This document shows, in pieces, positions 12,242 through 25,900 of a stretch of DNA of 64,000 nucleotides (the first letter of the stretch is position 1; each line of letters starts with the position of its first letter). Below the pieces are notes generated by a model that saw only the letters and a list, made by a program, of their open reading frames with translations, had not been told where the DNA came from and did not search any database. The stretch is from NCBI GenBank assembly GCA_018697195.1, contig CM031878.1:7489293-7553292 (forward strand), written 5' to 3'. This DNA is from Certhia americana. Its lineage: Eukaryota > Chordata > Aves > Passeriformes > Certhiidae. A program made the position numbers and the translations under genes.

Positions 12242-15200
12242 TAAGAGCTGACTCCTAAAAGTGGCTTTAGCTCTTTCATACCATATGGCCAATACAACTT
12301 CAGAGGATTTGGCTGGTTTAGCCACAAAGCAGCACTGTGCCAGCATAAACCTTACAGTATAAACAGACCAGGAACATATTCTGACAGGCTTCTTCCTGTG
12401 TACTGTGCCTTGGAAATTCACAGTCCTTTTGAAAACTTGTAAACCTTTCACATGAGTATGTTTCAGAGAATTATGTCTCAAGTCAGCATTACAATTACAG
12501 ACTTAAAGGGAGGACTGCTAAAAATTGATAATGAAAATAAATTAAATATTCTAGTGATGAAATCACATTGTAAAACATCTGCTGCCAACTCTACTGACAA
12601 CAGTGGGCAACTGAAATCCAGTCACTTCTATCTGTCCCTTTGGTGTTTTGCTTTTCACACTTAACACCTTCCAGGGGGCTTGAAAGGAAGCCACAAAGTC
12701 AATGTACTGAATAAGTGAAAGTAAAAGCTTCTTTATGCAGAGCCAGTGTCCCAAACTGAGGTTCTCTATGAGGCTAGTCAACCAACCTGAAGTGTATGAA
12801 AAACCTGATGAATTCTTCACTCATTGACTGGAAAAATGCAACCTGAAGAATTCCAAGGCTCAAATCAAATTTACAACAGTCATTATGTCTGTTCAGATGT
12901 AAGTATATGGAAATTAAAGGTTGATGGCATCAGCATCTTATTTCTGGCCTCAAGTCAGCAAATGGAGAAGTAGGTTTTGTGAAGCTGCTAATTCATGCAT
13001 TGCATATGTTACACCATGCTAATTGAAGCAGAGCTTTTCCAGCTGAGCACTTTTTAAGGCCAAATTGTCCTTGGTCATTGCTGAAGGGAACTGTGAAACA
13101 TCAAGCAGAAGACATGGCTGATCTGGATCAAGCTACAATGGCTAGAAGACACAATTAATTTTCACCATTGCTTTGGTCAGCCTAGGTATTAGCAAGAAAA
13201 ACTATGATAGCTATGAGATAGCACCAGAGTTAACCCAAGGAAAGAAGAAGATAAAATGAGTGGCTATTACTACAGGTGGATCTCTCATGGAAGCTGTTGC
13301 TATGGTAGGAGGCCATGAAAGAGAAGATCCAAGAACTAGAGCCACAGCTGGAGTTGTTGGTAGGAATTACATGAGAATTTGAAAATGTAGTGAATGAAGA
13401 GAGAGAGAACAGTACTGGTACTGAATAAGAGATCAAAGGAACATATAACTGGGAGAGAAAGGATGTGGTCCGTGAAAGAACATGGGCAAAAACAGAGGGA
13501 AAATGAGAGGGAGGGGGAGGGGGTAGAGAGGAGAGGGAGGAGGAGGGTTCGAGGAGAGTTTGAGGAGAGGAGAGTTCGAGGAGAGGAGAGTTCGAGGAGA
13601 GGAGAGTTAGAGGAGAGGAGAGTTTGAGGAGAGGAGAGTTCGAGGAGAGGAGAGTTCGAGGAGAGGAGAGTTTGAGGAGAGGAGAGTTTGAGGAGAGGAG
13701 AGTTCGAGGAGAGTTCGAAGAGAGTTCGAGGAGAGTTCGAGGAGAGTTCGAGGAGAGGAGAGTTCGAGGAGAGGAGAGTTCGAGGAGAGTTCGAGGAGAG
13801 TTCGAGGAGAGTTCGAGGAGAGGAGAGGAGAGGAGAGTTCGAGGAGAGGAGAGTTCGAGGAGAGGAGAGGAGAGTTCGAGGAGAGGAGAGGAGAGGAGAG
13901 GAGAGGAGAGGAGAGGAGAGGAGAGGAGAGGAGAGGAGAGTTCGAGGAGAGGAGAGTTCAAGGAGAGGAGAGGAGAGGAGAGGAGAGGAGAGGAGAGGAG
14001 AGGAGAGCTTGTATGACAATTTTATCGATCACTTTACAGTATGATCATACCCGATTTTTTCCCCGACCCCCCCCCAGCCACCCGAACTCGTCCCCATCAT
14101 AGGTGGGTCCCACCGAAACATTCGGGTGACACATATTGTCGCTTATTTTGCCGGATGTTTTTGTCGGGCCCCGATTCTCCAGGCCGACCCAATTCAACAC
14201 GTTGTTTGCCACCCTCGACCTTTGACACACAAATTTTCACCATATTTTTACCCCCAATTTTTATTAAAGAAGAAAAGGAAAGGAGCAGGAATGAAGGGAG
14301 AACAATGACCAGACCATAGAGGGAGGAGAGGGTTAAACGTTTTATAAAAAGCTTAGGTAAGTTGGGGTAAAAAGACCTCAACCGTTGGAGAGAAGACATA
14401 TGAGAGAGTAAAAGTTGGAATAATAGAAAGTGTTTGACTAGAGACTGTGATGAGGAACTCCTAGAAACCTCTCTGTATGTCTCTCACTCAAGTGGATCTA
14501 GAGGGGAAAGGGTGTGATACATCTAATAGCAGTCATACAACATTTGAAACTTGTCCTCAGTATTTAGTCAAGGCAGTATACAGACCACAGATAACACAAA
14601 ATACCAAAGTAGAATGAACCGAAATTTTCTGAGCTGAAAATATCTGGAAGCAGAGATAGTTAGGCAGAAGTGTTGTATCTGCCTATCCTGCTCTTTCTGT
14701 TCCTGTACCATCTGTTTATGGCTCTGATTACAGGGAGGATATTCATTGATCTTAAAGGTTTTCAACCCAAACGATTCTATGATTCCTCTGTCCTGACTTA
14801 GAGACATGCTTGGTCTGATCCATAACCCTCCTTATGTTCTTGAATGAACTTAGAAATGACAGTGTCTGAGGCAGAGGCCTCAGATTATTTAGCCCATTAT
14901 TATATTATTATTATATTATTATTTAGCCTCAGGTTATTAGCCCATTATCCATCTTACATATGATTCAATTGACATTATTGCTGTTCTAAAAATTACTTAT
15001 ACACAGAAATAAACAAAGAGCTTAATGTAATTGATCCAGGCTTGCTCCTCTCACCCTGAGATAGCAAGGCATGAAACCACAAGTCTGACATTTAGGATTT
15101 TGAATGAATCTATGCAAAGAGGGGTAGAGCAATGTGATTGGACCATGACAAGGACATGTGTATGCAAGAGAGGTAAAAATGGTACCATCAGTCTGACCTT

Positions 15201-16946
15201 TACCAGCACATGAGGCAACAGAATTAATAAGGAGGAAAAAAAAGAGAAAAACAGAACAGGGACTAAATATGAAATGGAATAAAGCAGCACATTACTTACC
15301 TTACCAAAGGTAGGCTGTGTCTGAATAATCTCATCACTTTCTATAATAAAAAGCAAGTTGTGTTTTTCTTGAAGAATGAAAGTAGAGGAAAGGTAATCTC
15401 GCTGGAATTCTGTAAACTCTCTCTCTCTATGTATTGCTATAGTGCCATTAGGCAATTATTAGATATACCAAAATAGTTGTTGTTACTATGTCTTGGAAGG
15501 GACTGGTAGGGCAGAAGACTTCATTTTGGAGTATAAAAACAATCTTTGGAAAGGAGCAGGCTTACAGGGAGAAACATGAGTGTGCTTCTCCAACAACCCA
15601 ATGGTGGTTGGTGAGTTGTGATGTGGCTATGAGAGACGACTCTGTTGCTGGAATTTACCCTGTGATGAATAGTGGAGAAGGTACTTAAGTTATGTATGGT
15701 GGGCTGATACCTTTTCAGGAGTAGAATGGGGATTTGTGGTTTTGATGACCGCTTTTCAAAGATGATTGATTGCAAACCTGTGTGGATATGGAAAATATCA
15801 TAAGAAATTGAAAGCTTGAATATAAAACACTAGAAAATCTTAGCATGTTTATCTGTTAATGCAAAGATATGTAGGGACTCTGAGTTGGATAACAGAGAGA
15901 GAGAGAATTACTATTAACAGGATAGTGTCAACAGAAATACAGATGATGTCAACCAATTAGGAATATAAGAATTACAATATAAATTAAATTAAATTAATTA
16001 AAATAGGAAATTAATGCAGGAACTTTGCAGTGGAACTTCTTTAATCTCTTCTGAAGCAGAGGTGGTTGATCGATGTCCTAAGAAATCCAAACAAAATTTT
16101 TATTTAACAGAGAAATGTGCATTCCTGGATCATGTGAGATTCTGCCTTACTTGTCTGTTTCACAGTAGCATTATCCCTGTCTGAGATATGCCTGGTGAGA
16201 CAGCCCACAGGGTCACAAATATCCCTTGGAAGCTCTTGGAGGATGGCAACTATTATTTTTTATATAACAGGTGAATTTAGAATGCAATTAACTTTCACAT
16301 TATTGTTCACCCATTCCTGGTCATCCCAGGGAGTGCGTGAGCTGTTACTGACTCTCCTGTCTTCAATTTTCTGTTTGCAGTTTATCAGAATTAAAAGCAA
16401 ATAGTGAAAATTAACAGATAAGTACAGTTATGGAATTTAATAATTGCTTGACATGATTCGAGCTGGGGGACTTCATTTAGGATTTGCAGTTGGTGTTTGT
16501 ATTCAAGTGTTGGCTGGGCAACAAATGACAACAGCCCTGTACTGTGCAAACCAGGGGCTCTTCTAGTCACAGTACATATCTTGCTAGAGGAATGAGTAGT
16601 TATTACAATGATTTTAGGTGGGGCTTGTCTCCTGGATATGCAGTTACACACCAGTAGAGGCTTATGCTTCAGTTTATGGGAGTCACACATTGCAACTGGC
16701 CAGCTGCTGAGAGGCAAGTCTGAGGTAATTAGTGATAAGGAATAACATAGCAAGACCAAGACTTTTTTTTCCAGAATATTAGTCCATTATCCATCTTACA
16801 TATGAATCAATTGACATTATTGCTGTTCTAAAAATTACTTATACACAGAGATAAACAAAACAAATGTATTAGCCTATGAGCTCTCCTTGCATTTGGCTAG
16901 CTAGCTCAGATTTGACCTAAGGTGGACAAGTGTGTTTTAAGCATGA

Positions 16947-16978
<32 letters not shown>

Positions 16979-19900
16979 GAGAAATTAGGCCTAGCACTTC
17001 CTCTGAAGATTTATTTCATCAGTCTACAGAATAAATAAAATCTAAAACAGGACAGGATACAAAGAGAAAATAACTTACTCTCATCCACTTACAATGTCAA
17101 AAATGTAGTAATGGATGTGTTGTTAACAGCATAGCTACCTGACAGAAAAGCTGACTTTAAACTTTTTTGATTCATCTGTAGAGTTTTCTGCTTTGCAGAA
17201 AAAAATCAATTGAATAATATATTGTTTCTGCTTTTACAAGGTTGTTTTGTTTCTTTTTAATTTATAACCTGCTTTCCATTTGAAACCCCCAAAAATAAAA
17301 TCTGTGGAATCATAGCATCATAAATTCATAGAATGGTCTGGGTTGGAAGGGACCTTAAAGATCATCTCATTCCAACCACCCTATTATGGGCAGGGACACC
17401 TTTTGCTAGACCAGTTTGCTCAAAGCCCTATCCCACCTGACCTTGAACACTTCCAGGGATGGGCATCCACAGCTTCTCTGGAGAACCTGTGCCAGTGCCT
17501 CACCACCCTCACAGTAAAGAATTTCTTCCTAATATTTAATCCAAATCTACTCTCTTTCATTTTAAAGCAGATGTTCCCCACCCTGTCACTATACTTCCTG
17601 ATAAATAGTCCCTCCCTATATTTTCTGTAGGTTCCCTTTAGGCACTGGAAGGTACTTTAAGGTCTCCCCAGAGCCTTCTCTTCTCCAGGCTGAACAACCC
17701 CAATTCTCTCAGCCTGTCTCCATAGGAGAGGTGCTCCAGCCCTCTGATGATCCTTGTGGCCTCCTCTGGCTCCAACAGGTCCCTGTCCCTCCTGTGCTGT
17801 GCCCCATCTCTGGATGAAGTGCTCCATGTGGGCCTGACCAGAGCAGAGCAGAGGGGCAGAATCCCCTGCCTTGATCTTCTGCCTTTGTCTGAACTTGGTT
17901 TCAAGTTCTACTTGATTTTTTCTAGGATGGGAAAAGAGGACTGCACACATTACTGGAGGTATAAGCAAACCATGGATTTTTAAAAAAACATAACAGTTTT
18001 ATAGATTTTTTTTCCCTTTTGTCCTCTCATCTCTGTGTAGCCCTATTAATTTCATGCTTTTTGAATGAGACTCAATCTCCCTTGAGTCTCTGCAGAGCCT
18101 GGGAAAGAAGCAGAGGGCTGGACACACATAATCTGAAGTCGTATTCCTAGTTCTGACTGTGACTGTGTGGTGTAGTTTGGTCAACCCATTTCACTTTTTC
18201 TTTTCATGTTCAGAGCACTCTCTGAGCTGTGTCAAGGATGGCATGTTTCTTTTCAGTGTTGTCACTATGAAGGAAGTCTTACTGTGCTGGCAGTCATCAG
18301 TTCATGGCAGGCGTTTGAAGATTAAAGGCTTTGAAACTCTGGTGGGGCTTTGGGGCAGCAGTAGTGAATGGGGATTCATGTTCTTGGAGCAGCAAGCTCT
18401 CAGAGGACTTTGTATATGCCTTAATATCCTGACATTATTGCACAGAGCTGAGATGACATCATACTTACATGGTCTGTGGACTTTTGTCCTTGCCACTGCT
18501 GGCACCCAGGCTTCTTGTCCTTCTTTCTAGTTAGGATCCAGTTTGGACTTCACTAGTGGTTGTGCACACACACACAGAGTATAGAGGGCACACTCAGAAA
18601 AAATAGTTGAGAATGGAGTTTAGTAAGATATGGTGATCAGCCATAAGGCTCTGTCAGAGGAGCATATGAACCAGTGCCACCTGCTTACAGACAAACAGCC
18701 TCTGCTGGGTTCTCTTCTCCACTTGTCCATGGATGTGTGAATGGATCAGGTTGGAATCACACAGGTTGATCAGGTTGACTGGAGGACTCCTAAATCCTGT
18801 GATGTTTACTTAATTCATGAGACCTTGGAGTTCTCCAGGTAGAGATGAGAGAGCCCTCATTCATGATCAAAGTTCTCTGATTTCATCACCAAATCTGATG
18901 AACTGTTATGCAGTGAGATGGGGTAGAAATCATGTGTGTCCTTTTAGGCCATTCTGTCAGCAGTTACCTTGAAAGACAAGACTCTTATCTATCTTATCTA
19001 TCTTACCTATCTTTATAGGTAAGTACCTGTATTGAGCTAAGTCAGGAACAAACACTGAAGTTACTGCAGCTCAGCTGTGGATGGCATCTTGCTAAATTTA
19101 TAATAAAGCAATTATATTTTTTCAAGTGCCTGTATCATGAGGTGCTGTGTATGACACATTTCAAATTAATCTGTATTCAAGATCAAAAGACTCAAGTATT
19201 TTAGTCACATGAGGTCTGAGGCACCTGTAAACAAGACAGGAAACACATTTTCTCTTCCTTTCTTTTCAGCACAGTGATTCTCTAAGCAAGGTTGCAAAGG
19301 CTGCTAAAATAGCGGAACGGATGGTGAACCTAAACACATTTGATGACGTTGCACAAGGTATGGCCCACTGAGAGGTGCTTTTAACTCAAGTCTGAAGTGT
19401 CAGTCCTGCAGATAAATACCTACAGCCACAGCTAGGACAGGACAGAACAGAACAGAATAGAGAAACAGTAGTAAAATGAGCAGGTCTAGGAACCTGCTGA
19501 CTCAAACAAGGCAAATAGTACTTCAGACCATGGGCACACCACATTAGCCCTGCTCTGAGCTGGCTGGGCACAGCAGGTTTGGTGCCCTCCCTGCAGCACT
19601 TCCTTCCCTCAGCATGTAGTTCACTCCTGGGTGCAGGTCTAGTACAGCTGCTAGACAGCAGCTAGAGCAGAGCTGATCCCTGCTCACATACCAACCACAG
19701 CAACGTACTCAGTCTTGATGTCATTTTGCAAGAGTCATTTTGTTGTCTCTGCTCAGCTTCCTCCTGAAGGGCCATGTCTAGCTCTTGGTGTGGCCTGAGG
19801 TCACACCTTACTCAGGGCTTCTATTATCTTGTTAATCCTTTTTCTGCTGATCATCAGTTTGATTTTTATTTTTCCTGTGTGTGTGAGGACTTGGTAAAAT

Positions 19901-22900
19901 GCATTTAAAGGGCTGGTTCGGAGTTAGGACTTGAGAGCTGAGACAGATTTTATACTAACAGTTGGGTTGTGCAGAGGTTGTGAGGATAACAGATTGTCTT
20001 TTAAAGCTTCCCTGACACTGAACTGTGCAGATTTATTTCTGATTTATATACTGGGACCCTTTCCTTGTTTTTTATTTATTTTTTTGTTTAGATTTTAAAT
20101 ATTTTGAGGATGCATCAGATGAATTCAGAGGCCAAAAAGGAACTCTGCTCCCACTGTGGAAGTTCCAGTATGAAAAAACCAAGAAACTGGCAGTTACTGC
20201 CATCTCCTGGTAAGTCTCTTCATTCCAAACTTAATCTCGGCTGTTGTGCAGGGGAGTGGAATGGAAGGGAATGGGATCTTATGAGGCAGGGCTGATTTCT
20301 CTGGGAACACACATTTGATTCACTACAGTCAGCTGCTTGGGCAGCACTGAAATATGTCTGGTCCTTCTGGTTGCAGAGAAGATTGTGTAAGGCTGAATGT
20401 GACAGGCTTGTGCTCTTCAGCAGAAACTGAAGGCAGAGCAGGTTCTGTGTAGCATTGAGGAAACGTGAGTGTGGTTAGCAGGGCAAAGAAGAGTCCTTTC
20501 CTGGAAAACATGGGATAGATATGTCATATCTTTGGACAGTGTGCTGTAGGAATCAGCCTTGCACAGGACAGCCCCAAAAAATCCTGCTACGTGCTTGAGA
20601 GTGTTGACCAAACACTTCTTGATCTCTGTCGGGCTTGGTTCTGTGACTACTTCCCTGGGGAGCCTGTTTGAGTGCCCAACCACCCTCTGGGTGAAGAACT
20701 TTTTTCTTAAGATCCTCTCTGCTGATGCAGCTTGATGTCATTCCCTTGGATTCTGTCACTGCTCACCATGGAGAAGAGATCAGTGTCTGCCCCTCCCCTT
20801 CTCCTTACAATGATGTAACCACAATGAGGTGTCCCCTCAGTCTCTTCTTCTCCAGGCTGAACAGGCCAAGTGACCTCAGCCACTCCTCACAGGGCTTCCC
20901 CTCCAGAGAAGAGAGGTATTTGTGCTTGCACTGTTCTGTGCGGTAAGCATTTGTCCTGCAGTCTACTTTTACATACTTGGTCAGCCCAAAAATGATCTCT
21001 GATATTTGCAAATCGACTCTCTTTTGTTCTAAGATATTATTGCTACGGTTATTACTGTGAAAAAACCACATATCACCACCACAAACAAGTCCTTTCACTT
21101 TTTAACGTGCTTGATTCTCTCAGAATGACTTGGTTCATGCACTGAGCATAAGACATACCTGGTCAGACCCTACCCTGTTCTCCCCTGCAGTTAGGCTTCC
21201 TCTTTCTTGTCTGTGTGAGCATGTTTGTGCCTTGAGGAAGAGAACCTATGGAGAGACAGAGCAGGATTTCCATCTTCTGCCTTTAAAGCCACTGTGGTAT
21301 TATGTAAGAGAGTATTAAGTTGTGTGAGAATTACAGATAACAGTAAAAATGGGAAGTGAAATTGGGAGAAAAGGCATCCTTAATAGGTAGTTTGTACTGC
21401 TGTTAAACTTGTCTCCAGGAAATAATAACAGAAAGATGGCTGTGAAATTGGAAGAATTACTCCAAGTTGCTTTATGGAATAAGCTTTTCTAATTCAATTT
21501 TTATTCTCTCATTTTTAGCAGTGATGGTGCATTTAGTGAAAAGAACAAAAGAATTAGGATGCTTATGTATTAGCCAAAATGAAAAAGGAGAAATGAAAAG
21601 AGAAGTGGGTTTATTTTATCAATTCACAGTAGCAAGTCCGAGAAAATATTCATTAAATAATTTTCACGTACATTAATTTCATTTTGTTCCCCACTGGTTG
21701 TGCTGAGTGAGCTCAGGGATAACAACAGTACTGATCTTTGTCCCATGGCAACCCTACTTACAGTAACCTACCACCCACAGAAGAGGTTGGAGAGAGGGTA
21801 GATGTTTTTCAAGTAAAGAGACTTTAGAAGACATAGTAGATGGCTAATTGCTCGTTGTCAGTATTTGCCACAGGAAATGCACTGTTCACCAGCTGGGTCA
21901 GAAGGGAATTTCCCTTCCTGATTTGTGGTTGTGATTATGACTTTATGAACTGATAGCTGTCTCTGGAAGCATCTCTCATAATTTAATAACAAGTAGGGAA
22001 AGTGAGTTTATTGATTTAGAAACTCTTTAATTCTTGCCACTGAAAGATGTGAACCGATATATTCCTGCCTTTTTGGTTTCCTCAAAGATCTCATTTTTGA
22101 AAGTAAACTTTCTGCAATTATAAAATGGATAAGCCAAGAAGTGCTGGAGATTGACATATCTGTCTTTTTATCTTTTTCATCTAGCGTTTTGATCTTCTGA
22201 TGTCCTGCTTTTTTGTGCATCATGAGTTTGGATGAGTTACTCACAAACTTTGCTAGTGTATATGGCCAAAGGGCAGAGCCCTCAGACTGAGGGCAGTCCT
22301 GTGAGAATGGCCTCTGAAGTTAATGAGGGGAACATTGTGCGTTGCTGTGAAACTACGTGGTTAATAATAAATGCATCTTATTTTTTCTTATTACAGGAAT
22401 CCAAAGTACAAGGACCTATTTGCAGTGGGGTATGGCTCTTGTAAGTACTAAATGCAAAAGAATCATTGAAAGATTTAAAATATTTAACAAATGCTCTGAG
22501 ATCAATTCAGACAATCCTCTGAGGCATGGATTTTATCTCATAGCAAGGACTCACCTAATTTCATAGCCATAAATAGAGATTTAACTCAATACAGGGATTA
22601 GGCCTTTCCATTCCATGACATGAACATTCAGAAATACACAGGCATAGACAGCAATTATTGTAGGACTAAACCAAATTTAAAACAGGATAATGTGATACAT
22701 AATGGAATTCTGAACTATTCTTTCTTCCATTGTGGTCTGGAGAACAGAAATACACATGGTTTCAAAAGAGTTTAGATAGATTCATGGCAGACAGATTTGC
22801 TGTTGGAGGGATAAACCTGATTCAGTAAGTTGATAGCTGTGAGTTTCTGGAAGCTTGAGTACATACAGGGGGACAGACCTGTATTTGCTGACATTGTCAA

Positions 22901-25900
22901 TTTAAACAATTGCTACATGTTTGTGTAAGATACTTGGCTAGAGCGGCTACACGAACCTTTGGTATCATCCCAAATATGTATTCATTCTTACGGCTTTTTC
23001 TGTGCTCTGACAATGGAACCAGATGGGTTGTCTTCATTTATACTGGTAAAGACTGTGCTCTGCTTGCAATATTGCAAAATTTCATTTTCCTTTTAAATTT
23101 ACATTTTTCTTATGACTTTCACTCCATCTGAGCTCTGGAAATGTTCTTGTTAGTTTGCCAAGAAGCCTAAATTGGCCTGACACTCTTTTTAATTCAGAAG
23201 GCAGCAGCTATTCAAAAGGGCAGATTAGAATCAACTTTTGGAAAAGAAAGCATCATGTGAAGTGCTCAGGATGTCCTTGTCTTGTACAGCACAGCAAAAT
23301 CTTATTGTTCTCACATCCCTATGCTGAGAGAATGCAGGAATTTAGCAGTGCCTTTCCACTGCCCTGCCAGCCAGGTGGCAGAGGAGAGATGCCCTGCTTA
23401 ACCTGTTCAAGCAGTTGTTCTAATTTTGTACGCTTTGTACACTATGTAAGACCAGTGTGCTTTCTGGGTTGTGCAAAACTGTTAGTTCTTCCAGGGCCCA
23501 TTGTGCCAAAGGCAACACAGAGATGCAAAGACTCCAACTCAGTGCTTCCCACATAAGCGGACAAGAGAGACAAAAATCTTCTTGTCCCGTTTTTATAGAA
23601 AACAGAGGGCATAGCTTATCTCAGCCAGATGAAGGCAACTAACAGGTGAGAGCTGAGTCTCTGCTCTCCACTCCGTCTTTAGTCAGCATGAAGAGATCAG
23701 TACATCCAGAGGCCATCCATCCTGATGTTCAAGGGAGGAGGTAAATGGCTCTCTGGAAGGGGTAATCCCTCCTCACAAGTGAGCCAAGGCAGAGCACCTA
23801 GCCTGGGTGCTTGTCTCTTAGACGACTAAAGTGAGGTGAGATAAATCCAGCCCAGAAGAAATGATACAAGAGTCACACAATGACTGGGATATCTTTGGGT
23901 CTGTTGTGGCAATAATTACATCACCAGTCTTCTGTGCAGTAGGCATTTGGGAGCACTGCCAAAATACAAGTAATATATTCGTCCTACTGCCTAAAATGTA
24001 CTCCTTGAAACAAGAGATCCCTTGTTTATTGGGGGTTGACACCACTCCAGAGTGGTGGGTGCTTTCTTTACAGAGAGGGCCCTAGCATCTCCTTTGCTTT
24101 TGTACCCTATTTCTACAGTCTTCTCTAGTGATTTATTTGGATGGGGTTTCTGATGCTTACGTTGTTTCTTTGGCATGAGACAGGCTCTTCTGAACAAGGA
24201 AATATTGTCATCATAATTTGCAATTCAGGGTTTATGCTGCCTGGCTGTAACTAATTTTTATTCCCATGAGGAGGAGCTGTCTTTCTGTTTTTGTTTTTGC
24301 ATAAATGAGATTGCTGGGTTTCTGGCTACACTGACAGCTTGCAGTGCAGGGTTCAAAAATCCTCTAGTGGGTGTTGGGTTTGTGTTCTGCCTTGCTGATG
24401 GGAACACTATGAATACAAGCTCAGGTCTTTTCCATCACCTCAGTCCATGTTCCAAAAGCAATTGTGCCTCTGACAGGCTTCAGAGATGGCTTTTTATGTG
24501 CAGCTCCAACTGTCAGCACATGAGCTGATTAGGGAAAAACATTGTCTCTATGGCCAGTGTATTTTATCCCACAATTTCTTTGGATTTAATGGATGTAACT
24601 TGCCACTCACAAGGATATGTGAAGAGTACGGCCTCACACACAAAGCACTGGCAATCTGAGGTATTTGGCAAAGATATCTACTCAGTTCATCACAGTCTGA
24701 AATAGGGCTTCATGTAGGCAGAAGCAAAGGACATAAATATACATATACTGTTCTAGCTTTCTAATGTAAGATCAGGATAAGTAATGCTGGCACAGGGTCC
24801 TTACATTGGTGTGACTGCATCCAAAGTAAGAGTTGCTGCCCCTTTGTGATCAAACTAAATCAGTGTCAAATCCAGACCAGAGCTTTTATGGAGATGAACT
24901 TTAGTAGATACTCCCCAAAGCTGGAGTATTGGTGGAACACAGGACATGGAGACAGATAAATACAAGGAGATAAGGCATACCTACTGGACAGTCTTGTATT
25001 TTCACATTTTTCAAATGAGCTGCCCAATGACCATGGATAATCCTTTAATTACTGTCTGGCACTGAGCGTGGCTGATGGATGGTTGGCCACTGCAATAAGG
25101 ATATTCCCAAATAGTGCATACTTAGGGTGCTTCAGAAAGAACAGGAGAGGAGAAAATGAACCGAGTGGCTTTTACAGCAAGAAACTGCCTCTTCCTGTTT
25201 GCATCTCTACTCCATAGACATTTTCAGAATCAGGCACTTTAATTAGAGATTAGAATCAAGAAAATGAAAATGAAAATTAGCTCACTCACAGAGGGAAATA
25301 ATCATTCTACAGGGACTGAGAGGAGTATGCATGGAGATATGCTGTTTTCCTCCTCTATTTCTTCAAGATGCCTCATTTCCCTCTATCTGGAAAACAAATA
25401 GTGGAAAAAATAATTAGTAGTAAATTCCCAATCCACTACTCACTCGAAAGAGTTAATAAAAACAAAGATGAGCTTCATGTTACACCACTTAGGTTTGTAA
25501 ACACAGCCTGTTTCAAGCCCCAGAGATTTGTTCTAGGCCAAATACTTTGGGTTTTAGCAAAATATTTTTCAGCCAAGTATGAATTTGAGAGATACAAGTA
25601 AGGTGTCATAGAATCATAGTGTGGTTTGGGTTGGAAGAAACATTAAAGATAGTTCAATTCAAATCCCACTGCCCCTGGCAGGAATGCCACCCACTAGATC
25701 ATGTTGCTCAGGATATCAAACCAGTCCTTCAACATTTCTAGGGATATCCACAGCTTTCCTGGGCAACCTGATACAGTGTCTTACCATCTTAACAGTAAAG
25801 AATTTATTCCTAAGGTCAAATCTAAACTCTCAGTTTAACTATCTGCCTATGTAAAAGGTCACTCTCCTTCTCTTTTATAAGCCCCCTTTACGTACTGGAA

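Larger units (their letters stand above)
11105..19269 (+). other. DNAI1: DNAI1 intron, 8165 bp, rich in simple and tandem repeats
   Basis: Donor gtatgt, acceptor tttcttttcag. It holds an inverted CA/TG microsatellite (12116-12240), a GTTCGA/GGAGA minisatellite (13546-14008), a CpG-rich patch (14020-14225), two 83-bp direct repeats (14935-15017, 16777-16859), a T-run (16948-16973), a minus-strand CR1 (17308-17875) and a short TATC array (18986-19016). No nested gene is recognised. All long open frames here are in repeats. Confidence 0.85.

Noticed and set aside
12074..12481. 135- and 77-codon minus frames with His-Thr and Cys-Val runs
   Set aside because: These are translations of the CA/TG microsatellite.
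13230..14044. Open frames of up to 243 codons on both strands across the minisatellite
   Set aside because: They exist because the GTTCGA/GGAGA units lack stops in several frames. The products are Leu/Ser/Pro or Arg/Glu/Gly repeats, with no splice context or family similarity.
14343..14350. TATAAAAA as a promoter near the CpG-rich patch
   Set aside because: A lone TATA-like octamer in AT-rich DNA with no gene downstream is not evidence for a promoter.
18120..18200. MIR-like stretch around gactgtgtggtgtagtttgg
   Set aside because: Too diverged to support by eye.
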